A stretch of 64,000 nucleotides of DNA from Nannobrachium achirus. Lineage: Eukaryota > Chordata > Actinopteri > Myctophiformes > Myctophidae. The notes beneath the pieces are model-generated. The model did not search any database, had not been told where the DNA came from, and was given only the letters and a program-made list of their open reading frames with translations. A program made the translations under genes and the position numbers. Position 1 is the first letter of the stretch; every line of letters starts with the position of its first letter. The stretch is taken from assembly GCA_963921795.1 (NCBI GenBank), contig OY997643.1:17499879-17563878 (forward strand), written 5' to 3'. This document shows, piece by piece, positions 44,775-55,708 of this stretch.

Positions 44775-46220
44775 AATACCATGTATTATTTATATGTATT
44801 CATAAGTATTTATCATGTCTTTATTTATATGCCTATTTATTATATGTATTATATGTATTTATTGTGTATTTATATGCCCATTTATTATTTCTATAAACTA
44901 ATTATTATAAATAAATAATATATACTATAGAAATGCATGTCTCATACATACATACCTTTCTCCACTGATTTCACGCGTAACCTCTTCAAATGGCTTCAGG
45001 ATCTCCGCCAACTCCTGCAGTATGCTCCATTCTTCTAGGGACAAAGGGCGGACATCTGCATTCATGACAGCCAGAGTGGAGATGATAGGATCTTTGTTTC
45101 TGAGGAAACTCTGCAACATGAAATACGTCGAGTTCCATCGCGTGGGGCAGTCTTGTTTGGGTATTAATTCGGGCAATTTCTTTTCCTTTTGTGTCTCCTT
45201 GAGCTTCTGTGCACCAGGGCCGCTTCTGTGGAAGTATTCCACAGCCTCTTTGACTTTTTCAATGATGGGTTGTGGTCCTTTGAGTGCATCTCCCACCACC
45301 AGATTTATGGTATGGGCCAGGCATGGAAGGTGAGGCCATTTTAAGATGGAGATTGCCTTTGTGATGTTTGAAGCATTGTCTGACAAGCAGCACACCACTT
45401 TCCTCTCAACCCCCCACTCTGTTGCAACACGGTGTAGCTCATTTGCCAGGTTGACTGCAGTGTGGCGTGCAGTCATCTCACAGCAATCCAGTAGGCAAGA
45501 TGCCATTTGCCATTTTTCAACAAAGTGGCATGTTACAGCCAAGAATGAAGTAAGTACTCTAGATGTCCAACAATCTGTTGTTAGGCAAACTGCTGACGCT
45601 TTGGACAATCTTGCCCTAAGGCATGCTCTTTCTCTGTCATACAATTTGAGAACTTTATTTCCCACTGTCTCTCTACATGGAAGAACGTAGGAGGGGTTGA
45701 GAGCCTCACAGAACATTGTAAATCCATCGTCTTGAACAACTGTAAAGGGCTGGAAGTCAAGGGCAACCATTTTAGCAAGTTGTTCATCCAATCTCTATTG
45801 TCTCAATGGAGTCATGGCAGGTGCTCCAAAGTCATACTGACTGAGAGATGTTTGTTTTGTGGTAGAGGTAGATACCTGGTGGCTTGTTGTGGGCCCAGCA
45901 GCAGTAGTCTCAGAGCTTGAAGTGGCACTGGGTGCCGACGAGTGACGTGCGCGTGTGGATGAAACAGCAGCAGATGATGTGGATGCAGAAGAAACGTCAT
46001 CGTCATTCTCCTCAATGTCAGAATCGGTTAATTGTCCTGTCCTCAACACCCCCAGCTTCACTGTCGGGTGTGCTGTTGATAAATGCCGATGCAAATTGTT
46101 TGTTGACCCGGACTTGAATGATAGTTTGTTCTTACAGTGATTGCATTTAGCCTTTCCATCCATTTGGTCTGTGAAGTGCATCCAAATGCTGCTTCGTTTC
46201 CGTGCTCCTTGTTGGCTCAT
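43210..46220 (-). CDS. hAT transposase (ZBED-type), one internal stop
   Basis: Exons 44956-46220, 44402-44590, 43690-43879 and 43578-43210 have canonical sites and sum to 2013 nt (671 codons), exactly in frame. The N-terminus is a BED zinc finger (WMHFTDQMDGKAKCNHCKNK, then NNLHRHLSTAHP), followed by a Ser/Thr-rich acidic linker. The catalytic region has LTTDCWTSRVLTSFLAVTCH, VVCCLSDNASNITKAI, LPCLAHTINLVVGDAL and QDCPTRWNSTYFML. The last exon has the C-terminal dimerisation block DPLKWWGDK and VATSVPSERIFSKAGMVLSE. It cuts and pastes hAT ends. An in-frame TAG at 45795-45797 (after TPLRQ) interrupts the otherwise continuous first exon, so this copy is probably dead or needs readthrough. Confidence 0.9.
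43918..44183. mobile_element. hAT-type MITE in a transposase intron, with recurrent hairpin
   Basis: cagtggttcccaaacttttt at left and cacagtttgggaaccagtg at right are inverted termini. The centre carries a perfect member of the recurrent hairpin family (43975-44053, agtgaaaatagcagatctac ... gctattttcact). It lies in the intron between exons 44402-44590 and 43690-43879. No clear target duplication. Confidence 0.75.
44701..44767 (+). repeat. (CT)n(AT)n microsatellite
   Basis: A CT run changes to TA, inside the first transposase intron. Confidence 0.95.
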
Positions 46221-46416
46221 GGTTGTTTTTTTTTATCATCTGCACGCTGCTTGAAACTTACTCGGGTCGACGAGTCGCGACGCTTAGCACTAGCAGCAGT
46301 AGAGTAGCAGGGAGCTGTTTGTTTAGCCCAGCTGGAACAAACACACATGCCAGATTGCCCGTCATGCCGTGTGCTGCGCCTGCGCACAGCACTCTTCCCC
46401 AGCTCCCCTTGTTGTC

Positions 46417-46452
<36 letters not shown>

Positions 46453-48831
46453 CCGAGCAGTGTTGTAGCAGCGAGTAGGAGCCAATTTAAATGAACGGCT
46501 CACCACTGCGAACCGGATCATATCGTTCACTTCAAAGAGCCGTTCAAAAGATTCGATTCGTTCGCGAACGTTGCATCTCTATCATCCGAGCACACAACGG
46601 AAATTCAATCTGATGGTCACTACTCTACGGATGCTTGTGCCTTTGTTCTTTGCTCTTTTATGCCAGGTGGATTCCAATATTTATCAGAGACATGGAACGT
46701 CTCCCAGATGGCATCCAGGCAGAATTTGAGAATGGACACTGGACGATAACTCGAAGCAATCGGCGTTTCTCATCCATACCAATTGATCAGGCACACGAGC
46801 AAGCCAACAAAAGGGTGAAAGGGGTTGGTGGGATAATTGGTCTGACAGAGAACCCTGGCATGTTGGAACGCTGGATCGTGACTGGCCCAGAAATCAGCCG
46901 TGTCGTTGAGGAGTTTAGCACTACAAACGACAACGATGATAGGGAAGAACTTCCTCATCACGAGGAAGGCTCTGCATCTCAACACCGATTTCAATGCCAT
47001 GCCAAAGACCTGATGGAGGTGTTGCTGAGCAATGGAAATCCCTTTGAGGAAGGCAGTAAAGACCTGGTTACATTAGACAATAAGGTGTGTGAGTCTGCGG
47101 CTGCTGCTGCATCTGTCCATCAACCTGAGTCTATGGGACAGGAGCAGTACAACAACTACAGGAAGAGTGTGCTTGAATCGCATGACACACTTCTGACAGC
47201 ACCGATCAAGCGAAACAACTTATTATTGTTCCATGAGAAGAAAGCACAGAGGAAAACAGCAATTAAGCTGAGAATGCAGCACTTTAAACATCATGCAGAG
47301 CTCTATGGGAAAGCCTTTATTGTGCTAGACAGCCGCGGGGGAGATTTGGAAGGATTTTTTCGCCACGAATCGTCCCCATACCCACCTGCATTGTCATCTG
47401 AGGGAGCCCTCAACTCTTGTACCAAGTCAGATTTGTTAGTATACATTACGGAAGCCAGTACGAGTACTGACATTTCTGTCGAGGAGGAGTTAGTTGCGCC
47501 AAGTGTTTACGACTTCATTGTTATTGATGGTGGGGTACTGATACATTCACTTCCTGGTACAACTGTCACTGGGAAGACCTTTGATTCCTATTTCGACAAG
47601 GTTTTCTGCCCAAGAGTTCACCATGACTTGAAACGATCAACAAGAGTGGACATCGTCTGGGACCAGTATCGTGAACCAACAATCAAAGGAGGCACAAGGG
47701 AAAAGCGAGGAACAGGCACCCGACAACGTGTATCTGGTACTGCCAAAATCCCAGGAAATTGGCAAAAGTTTCTGGCAAACACTGACAACAAGAAGGAGCT
47801 GTTCTCATTCCTTTCAAGTAAGTTGTTAACATATGCACAGTTTCCAGAAGACAAGGATGTCTACATTACTGCAGGTGATCAAGTCCACCACATGTACACC
47901 AATGGATAAATGCAACCATGAGGAAGCTGACACTCGTGTCCTAGTACATCTTCTCCATGCCCTCCAAACATCATCACTTGGGATGGTGCATACTGGAGAC
48001 ACAGATGTTGTTGTAGTGCTTCTGTCTAATTTCCATCACATCCAGGCTCTGAATCCGGCTGCGGAAATCTGGATCTCCTTCAAAGCTGGAAAGACTACTA
48101 GGATGATCTCCTTAAATACCATCGCCACAAACCTGGGCATGACAACATGCAAGGGCATGGCTCTCTTCCATGCATTCACTGGCTCAGACAGCACATCGTC
48201 TTTCAAATTCAAGGGTAAGCGATCTTGCTGCAAGATGATGCACAAAGTGCCATTCCTCATGGAGGAATTTGCAACCCTCGTCGACACTCCATATGAAGCA
48301 TCTCCAAAGCTGAAAGAAGTGGCAGCAAACTTTGTCTGTAGGCTGTACACTGGCGACTCAAATGAGGGCAATGATGTTGATCGTGTCCGAATGGCACAAT
48401 TCTCGCAGAAAACCAGGGACGTGGAGAGAATTCCCCCAACTAGGGATGCATTGGATCAACATCTGAATAGGAGCATCTTCCAAGCAAGCATCTGGACTAC
48501 AGCCCATATGTATGTATCTGCAATATGTGTATTGATATACTATGTAAATGTAACTAATTAATTAAATCATTCATTCATTCATTCATTCATTCATTCAGGT
48601 CCATGATGCCCGTCCACAGTCCTACTGTTTTTGGGTGGAAGGAAGAGGACGGCAAGCTGATTCCCATTCGGACCACTATGCCCCTCGCCAAGGACATATT
48701 GAAGCTTGATGTGAAGTGCACTTGTAAAAGTCCCTGTATGCCAACCTGCACTCGGTGCAGTTGCATGAAGGCAAAATTGAAATGCACACGTCTTTTAGTG
48801 GGGTGCCTGGACACTCAGTCATTTCAAATTT

Positions 48832-49560
48832 GTGTGAAAGTTTAGTTTTCACTTCCAATTTGTAGATTATGGTCTATAGAACAATTTTGGTTCGAGTGTC
48901 AAGACACCAGATTGAAGAAAAAAATATTTTTTACCCTATTAACAAAAATAACCAAAATCGGAATTAAGGTTTTTTACATGTCTTAATTTTCCCACAATTG
49001 CTTGTGCAATATATTTTTCTATTGCTATATCAAGTCAATACTGTGTGAGGAATCAACTGGAGTCAACTATTTGTTTTGAATATTCTGATATTTCACACAA
49101 ATTAGACAATAACATGGTTATTACACTCAACATCAACAATACAGTTACATTTGTTTTAACTGTACCACAATATAGCACCATTGGCTTTAACAACTAGAAC
49201 AATATTTTAACAAAGAATAAACATTCTAATCTAATATACAGTCTGCTAGCTAGTTCTCACAAGTACATTTGCAAATAGTGGAGTTCTTTGTACATGTAAT
49301 TTTTTGTTTTCATTTAAAATTCGTGTGAAAGTTTATTTTTCACTTCCAATTTGTAGATTATGTTCTATAGAACAGTTTTGGTTCGAGTGTCCAGACACCA
49401 GATTGAAGAAAATATATATTTTTGCCCTATTTCCATAATGACCAAAATCGAAATTTTTTTTTTTTTGTTTATGTCTTAGTTTTCCCACAATTGCTGTGTA
49501 ATATATATTTTCTATTGCTATATCAAGTCAATACTGTGTGAAGAATCAACAGGCGTTCAA
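48832..49560 (+). repeat. Direct duplication, about 240 bp, spaced by about 250 bp
   Basis: gtgtgaaagtttagttttca, cttccaatttgtagattatg, ttggttcgagtgtc and ccagattgaagaaaa occur at 48832-49060 and again at 49321-49560, just after the tail exon of the XPG-like gene. Confidence 0.85.
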
Positions 49561-50984
49561 ATATTTATGTTTTAAATATTTTGGGTTATTATATTCACAC
49601 AAATGTGGGGAACTAGAGAATAAAAACCCCACTCGTGTGTTTTTTTCTGTTCATTTTATAATGTCCAATTAGTTATACTATCTACTGCAGGTGTGTAGGT
49701 GTGACTTAATTGTCCAGACTTGGTAGCTTGTGAGTTATCAGACAGTTGAGCATGTGCATGAGCTGCAGCACTGATTGCTCTCTTATGATATTGATATTTT
49801 GAAGGTAAGCAAACAAGTTAAACATGTCAGGAAGTATCCTAAAGTGTTTTATGAATATGGACAGTCATGTGGGATAAGTGGCTTAAGTAATACATCCAAA
49901 TATTATAGCATCAACCAAAGTGTATGCTAGCACTGGGATATCTGTCTTGATGTGGGTCAGTGACGTGACGCCCCCAAAAATGTGTTTTTAAAAAAACTTT
50001 AAATAGCAGGCATAAAAATTATTTACTTTTGTTCTACCCACTCTCAACTTTATGGAAACACATTTTGTTTTTAGATATTTTATTGGAATCAGACTTTATT
50101 CAGCAGTTTGTTGTACTTGTGCCTAAAATCGTCATATGGTGTGACATGACAATAATTGTTCATAAAATGAAAATGGAGTACACCTTTCTTAAGTTACTCA
50201 CTTTATCAAAGTCCTTTATCATAACCAACCTGTGATCCACTATAGTTTTGTGAAAATTAATTAAATCTGTATTTTTTTTTTCATAATCAACACTCTGTGT
50301 GAGGCCCATGTTGTCGATCTTTCAACATATTTTAAATTTATTCTGACAAAACTTTCTCTAAAATTACACAAATATGTGTGACACTTCCTGATACTATTTT
50401 CTATGTAATCCATAAAATCTTTTTTGGTTTCATCATTAATAAAGGTATGATTTTTCACTATTTGGAATGTCACACCAAATGATTTAGTGTCACACCGTAT
50501 GATTATATCTTCATGTGTCAAAGCAAATTGTGTTTTAACCTACCTATTAGTGAGTACTGAACTTTACTGATTGATTAAACAATTACCCAGGAAAAACAGC
50601 AACAGTAAAATTGCTTTAACATTAAATAACATGGCCTTAATATTTCGGAACAGGATATTATTGTAGGGCTTTAACATGGGTTAACAAAGAATTGTAGTAG
50701 AGGGATGATGAGGATGTGCACAGGAATGCTACGCACACCTAAGTCTTCTGCCGGCCCACGGCAGAAGGATCTTAAAGAGACAATAAGGTGCATAGCCACA
50801 CTGGGAGCCAAGGCAACATTTTATTAACACCAATTAGTGGAAACAGAACTCAGCATTCAGGTGAATTGTTTTTTTCCGAAGTCTCCTGAACTTGAACACA
50901 GCATTTTGTATTGAAAAAATGTATTTAGGAATCATGACATTACACCACATCTCCATTAGCTAAAGAGTGCTGGGTTGCGCAACT
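49561..50984. other. Non-coding, part of the 3' flank of the XPG-like gene
   Basis: No gene seen. It contains the first members of the TGTCACACC motif cluster (50131, 50465, 50487). Confidence 0.45.
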
Positions 50985-51052
50985 CCGAAAATAGCTGATC
51001 TACAAGCTCTCGCAGCGCGACACGTTGAGAGCTTGTAGATCAGCTATTTTCG
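50985..51052. repeat. Recurrent hairpin copy, near perfect
   Basis: cgaaaatagctgatctacaa and ttgtagatcagctattttcg; both arms share the CTGATC variant, so the change is compensated. Confidence 0.9.
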
Positions 51053-51119
51053 CTATTTTTGTCTCGGGTCCTACCTTAACACTGTCCAGTCCAGTGAGTG
51101 AAAGTACAAAAGCATTAGA

Positions 51120-51180
51120 TTAGATTAGACAAGACAAGACAAGACAAGACAAGACAAGACAAGACAAGACAAGACAAGAC
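51120..51180 (+). repeat. (GACAA)n microsatellite
   Basis: About eleven pentanucleotide units. Confidence 0.95.
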
Positions 51181-51189
51181 ATTTAGAGT

Positions 51190-51715
51190 AGACTGTATTG
51201 TAGATCAGCCAGTCATATTTGGTGAGGGTAGCAAACCGGCTGCCTTGTTGCGGTTCTGCTATGCCACAGACAACTTCCTGCTCTTCGTAGAAAATGCAGT
51301 CTCGCCCCTTTGGCCAGACAAAACCATTTTAAATTTTTCCAATTTGATTCATGCAGTTTATCTCTAGCCCCTCCTTATTAATGGTAACAATCTGCCCCAC
51401 ACATGGCTTTCCCTCATATTTGATTATGACCAACTGTCCTTGTGTGTATTCATCTGAAGAGGTGTCTGAATCCTCAGCTTGGGCCTCTCCAATAGATGCA
51501 CTTGTGTCCAGCACCTGAGTAGAAGACCTTCAGGAGGAGACATTTAAATGTCATTTATTTGTCAGGTAGATTGTCCTTAGTAGTAAAATGTAATTACTAG
51601 CAGGTGCTCAAGTTTGCCAAGCATATACTCACTGAGCTCCGGAAGCTGTTTTGGGCCTGCAGCTGAGCTGGGAAGGGGGTAGTTCCGCAGATGGGCCACC
51701 ACTTAGTTAAGGAAG
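51190..51715 (-). pseudogene. Fragment of unknown protein with a small Tudor-like module
   Basis: Frame 51345-51540: LDTSASIGEAQAEDSDTSSD then GQLVIIKYEGKPCVGQIVTI and NKEGLEINCMNQIGKI, an in-frame TAA, then NGFVWPKGRDCIFYEEQEVV in the same register. A preceding exon (about 51630-51710) encodes GGPSAELPPSQLSCRPKTAS with a donor at tcag|tgag. The V.YEG..vGqI / WP..D..fY pattern is one I associate with fish element-linked proteins; comparison to Tudor/SH3-like barrels is inference. It lies opposite in strand to the XPG-like gene. Confidence 0.4.
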
Positions 51716-53270
51716 AAAAGGAATGAATCGATGACAATGGAATGAAAAGGAATGAATCGATGACAATGGAATGTATAGTTTAAGACGAAGAGAAAATATT
51801 GTTTAGATTGAAACAATATGTTAAGGTTTCTGTGAAGGGGTTTCTGCTCTGTCTGATGAATTTGAAGTATCACTGAATGAATCTAAATTAAATTTTATGT
51901 AAAAATGTTTAAAACAAATGTTTAAATGGACAAAAGAAACATGGGACTTTGTTATTTATTGTTATATCTGTAGGAAAATACAGTATATATCATATGGTGT
52001 GACAATCAAGTCATATGGCGTGACACGCAGACATGTCACACCATTATGATGAAGTGTCACACCATATTATGTTTTCTGCATTTAGGTTTACCTTGAGGCT
52101 ACTAGGTACACATTAGCATGCTAACAACATGCTAGCTATAACAAAGCAACCTAGATCTACATGGAATTATGACCAAAACTTCAAATAACTTAAGCTTTTT
52201 TTAATGAAAAGGTGTCACACCAACAGACATCCAGAAGTGCCACACTTGTCAAAGTTTCAACAAGATGGCATTTCATGAAAATGTTAAAATCATAACTCAC
52301 CTCAGACACCTGTCTTGCAGTTGTGCTGGGAGTGCTGAATAGCCTTACAGAAGAAGGACCTCTCTAGCCAATAGGTGTCCAAATAATTGCCTGTTTAATT
52401 TTTCCAAACTAGTGTCACACCAAATGATTTTGGTTTGGGGGACAAAATCTTTTTGATCAGAAATGACTGAAAACATTATGCTTTGACTTTGAAAAGATAT
52501 AAATTCATTCAGCCTAAATTCATTTTTAAATGAATTTTAGCAATTCTTTTTCTTAGTTTTATTCAAGTTCCCACTTTGAGAAACAAGGTCGGGACAGTCA
52601 CACCATATGAGTTTTGCCATGTTTGGTTGAAAATTCTGAAGAAATGAGGAATGAAATGTTTTAATCTTGAGTAATTTCACATAAAGCTTAATGTCCTGCA
52701 CAATATTCAGAAGGTTTTTGACAAATATATTTTTTATTTATACATGTTTGACACCGAGGACAGCGAAAACGCTACGTCACGTCACCCACCCATGTACAAG
52801 TACACCCCCTGGACATGACCTCTACACTAGACAGCCACAGGTTCTGATAATTGTAAAAAAAAAGGGTGAAAAAAAAGTTCTATGTAGGCTGAGTGCCTTG
52901 ATTTTATTGATTTTTTTTTCTTCATATTTTGGAGGCTTGGGTGAAATCAGTAAATGTAATCTGAGTATTTCTGAAATTTTCGAGTGATCATATTTTCTTT
53001 CACTCAGAACAGAAAAATAACGGCTGTTAGAGAAGGGCTCATTTTAAACATGAACGTGAGCTGGAGTTAGATCAGACATGTCAACATTAAAGAGTTTGAC
53101 ATATGCACACACCGTGGGCATCCAGAATGTTAACATTAACTCAATCTGACGTGGGATTTGAACTCACAACCTTCCGTATTTCAGGCACAGGCACTACCCA
53201 CTTCACTATGGCAGTCACACATAATTGACCAGTCATTTAAAAAAAAAAGGTTTCATGTAATGTACTTGAC
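51716..53270. other. Non-coding with recurrent TGTCACACC motifs and repeat ends
   Basis: Seven TCACACCA-type sites between 51990 and 52620 in both orientations. 52790-52920 matches 39900-40030 (gtaggctgagtgccttgatt). A tRNA-like B box (gggatttgaactcacaacc) at 53150-53215 marks a SINE remnant. Confidence 0.5.
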
Positions 53271-53285
53271 ACACTAAGTGCCTTC

Positions 53286-53945
53286 TTTCAAAATGATATA
53301 GCACCCCCCTTTGGCCAACTGGGGTAAGATTGGTTTCAGTGATATTTGGACTAACCCTCTACAGTAGTTCATCATGAAAATTTGACGTTACATGTATGTT
53401 TTAGAGGCAGAAGAATAATTTGCATAAAACTGCAATATTCATTGAATTATTAAAAAAGCATGTTTCAATTTAAAAAAAATCCGATCTGACAGATCTTTAG
53501 ATATTGGTCCAAAGTTCTGTGCACGTGACGTGAAAATTAAAAACGGGTTTAAGCGTTTTACAAACTGCTCAAAATGGCGAAAAATATAAGGGCGGAGCTT
53601 ACTTAACAAAGACACAGATGTCTTCTGCTTGAGTCAAGGCACGCGTGTAAGCAAGTTGCATGTCTTCAAACGAAATGAGGCATGACTTAGGCCCCTTTAA
53701 AGTTTTCAAACGCTTCGTATAGCGCCCCCCTTTGGCCAATTGGAGTAAGATTGCTTTCAGTGATATTTGGACTAACCCTCTACATATTTGCCAAATGCCA
53801 TGAACGTGTCACTTTGCATGTATGATTTAGAGGCAGAAGAATAATTTGCATGAAACTGCAATATTCAATGAATTATTAAAAAATAATGTTTCACTTCAAA
53901 AAAGATCCGGCGAGACAGATCTGACCGTATTGGTCCAAAGTTCAT
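53286..53945 (+). repeat. Duplicated module of the outer repeat
   Basis: agcaccccccttggcca-type start, gtaagattg(g/c)tttcagtg, atatttggactaaccctcta and ggcagaagaataatttgcat occur at 53286-53515 and 53722-53945. Confidence 0.85.
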
Positions 53946-54644
53946 GTAAAAAAGTAGGAGGAGATAGATTTTGACTGTTTTTCATATAATTCAAAATGGT
54001 GGGAGAAGAAAAGGTCAGAGGTCAAAAGTCAGAGTGTAAAAGTTGTTCGGCATGAGGAGACGCATAAGTGTATACAGGTTTCATGGCTGTACCTGAAACA
54101 GAGCATGAGCTATACCTGTTCAAAGTTGGCATTTTTAAAAGGCTTCCTACAGCGCCACCCTTTGGCCGATTGTTGCGAGCTTTGCGTTTTAGCCGTTTGG
54201 CATAGTCCTCTGCCATACTGCCGAGTTTCGTAAAAAGCAACTGCACGGTCTAGCCGCTAGAGAAAAAGTGGCGGAAGAATAGTGATGAAGTCCAATATTA
54301 AAGAGTGGCCTTTTCCACTTCGTGGCCTTGGCCACTAATAATACACAGGAATTCTATTATTGCACATTTAAAACAAAATCTAACATGATTGAAGATTTCA
54401 ATTTCAATATTCAAACATTGTATACATTCTATAAATAATAGCATCTTACTTTTTGGTTTAAAACAAAAAAAAAGTATATCAAATGAAATGTAGCGTTTAT
54501 GGACATTGTTAATCTTTTCATTAACGTTTCTTTATCATAGATAATAGATAATAAAATATTAGATGTTTGCATCTCTGGCCGGACTGCATACACTTATTGT
54601 TACTAAACAAAGACAGAACTTTTATTATCGTAGATTTTCTGCTT

Positions 54645-55662
54645 CTACATCTTGGTGGCACCTCGACCCATGATGGCTTTCTTAGTGTTTCTCTCAGGTT
54701 TCAAAAGGATTATATAACACTTTGGTCCAAACAGCACCAGCAAAAGGCCAAAACTAGACGCTAAAATAGCAAACACCTCCACGACATCTGCATATTTGCC
54801 TGGAGAGCTGATATATGCCGGGATGAAGGCTATCCACACGGCACAGAAGATCAACATGCTGAACGTGATTAACTTGGCTTCGTTGAAGTTGTCTGGAAGA
54901 TTCCTTGCCATGAATGCTAAAATGAAGCTCAGAAGTGCCATTAAACCAATATAACCCAGCAACACTGCAAAACCAACTGTTGATCCCACATCACACTCAT
55001 AGACATCTTATCACTGATGTATTGTGTGTTTTTATGAGGAGTCGGTGAGGCAGAGATAAGCCAGACTAAGCAGATCAATGCCTGAATGGAGGTAAGAACC
55101 AGAACTGTTCCTCTCTGCTGCACAGCACCAAACCACTTCATAATGTCTGCTCCTCCAGGCTTGGAGGCCCTGAACACGGCCAACACCACCATAGTCTTTA
55201 CCAGAATGCAAGAAACAGACAACACAAAACTGATGCCAAACACTGCGTGTCTCAGCTGGCAGGTCCACATTCTGGGACGTCCAATGAACAGAAGAGAGCA
55301 GAAGAAACACAGTTTGAGTGACAGCAAAAGTTGGAAGCTGAGTTCTGAGTTGTTGGCGCGCACCATGGGCGTGTCTCGATGATTGACGAAGATTCCCAGG
55401 ACAACGACACAGAGAAGTGCACCTATCAATGACATGGTTGTCAAGGAGATTCCCAGGGCGTCATGATAGGAGAGGAACTCCACACTCTTGGGGACACAGT
55501 GGTCATGCAGGGGACTGGACCAGGAGTCCTCTGGACAACTGGTGCACTCTGTAGAGTCTGACAAAGACAACAAGGACAAGTAAAGTATTGTCCTAAAGAA
55601 AACCTACATTGTTGCATCCTATTCTACTACAATTCTACAATATCTTATTATGTGGAGAAACC

Positions 55663-55708
<46 letters not shown>

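Larger units (their letters stand above)
42286..46581 (-). mobile_element. Complete hAT transposon (4296 bp)
   Basis: Terminal repeats TAGAGATGCAA (42286) and its complement (ending 46581), with an exact 8-bp target duplication TCATCCGA at 42278-42285 and 46582-46589. Subterminal ggctctttgaagtga motifs occur at both ends; at the left end they form a perfect 50-bp hairpin (42302-42351). It inserted into the XPG-like gene and encodes a spliced transposase on the minus strand. Confidence 0.95.
40060..48845 (+). pseudogene. Multi-copy Cys-rich gene with XPG/PIN-like core, split by an hAT
   Basis: Left part 40060-42285, right part 46590-48845. The N-terminus has paired CxxC motifs (MCILCQKQ; NKCLFCGEE) with HKTC and YHRRCYTMF. 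The middle has EKQHEQAWM, VVDQPLYDLAKKMQWTFPD and GEDKFVVMLGGLHIEMALW. The right part has DQAHEQANKRVKG, IGLTENPGMLERWIVTGPEI, then FIVIDGGVLIHSLPG, RVDIVWDQYREPTIKGGTRE, NHEEADTRVLVHLL, HTGDTDVVVVLL and ALFHAFTGSDSTSSF. After a small intron (48510-48599) comes a Cys-rich tail, CTCKSPCMPTCTRCSC. This is a lineage-expanded family of uncharacterised animal proteins. The acidic motifs fit XPG/FEN1 N and I regions (inference). Lesions: frameshifts near 40330, 41390, 46600-46660 and 47890, and a stop at 42073-42075. Not functional as it stands. Confidence 0.7.
32311..54340 (+). mobile_element. Outer repeat element hosting a 22-kb nested stack
   Basis: The left start tatagctgcaagcagcgata aagtggccaag and the right end ccgctagagaaaaagtggcg..gagtggccttttccacttcg..ttggccactaata are the two ends of a common fish repeat family with ctggtggcgctataa-type internal phrases. 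Between them lie homologous internal blocks (32700, 33380-33960, 39640-40080, 52800-52920, 53286-54300) separated by a gypsy element and by a broken nuclease-like gene with an hAT insertion. Treating it as one original element is inference; several adjacent copies of the family are an alternative. Confidence 0.45.

Noticed and set aside
33140..53215. tRNA genes suggested by A- and B-box sequences (33140, 33950, 39870, 53150)
   Set aside because: No closed cloverleaf and repeated bodies; these are tRNA-derived SINE heads.
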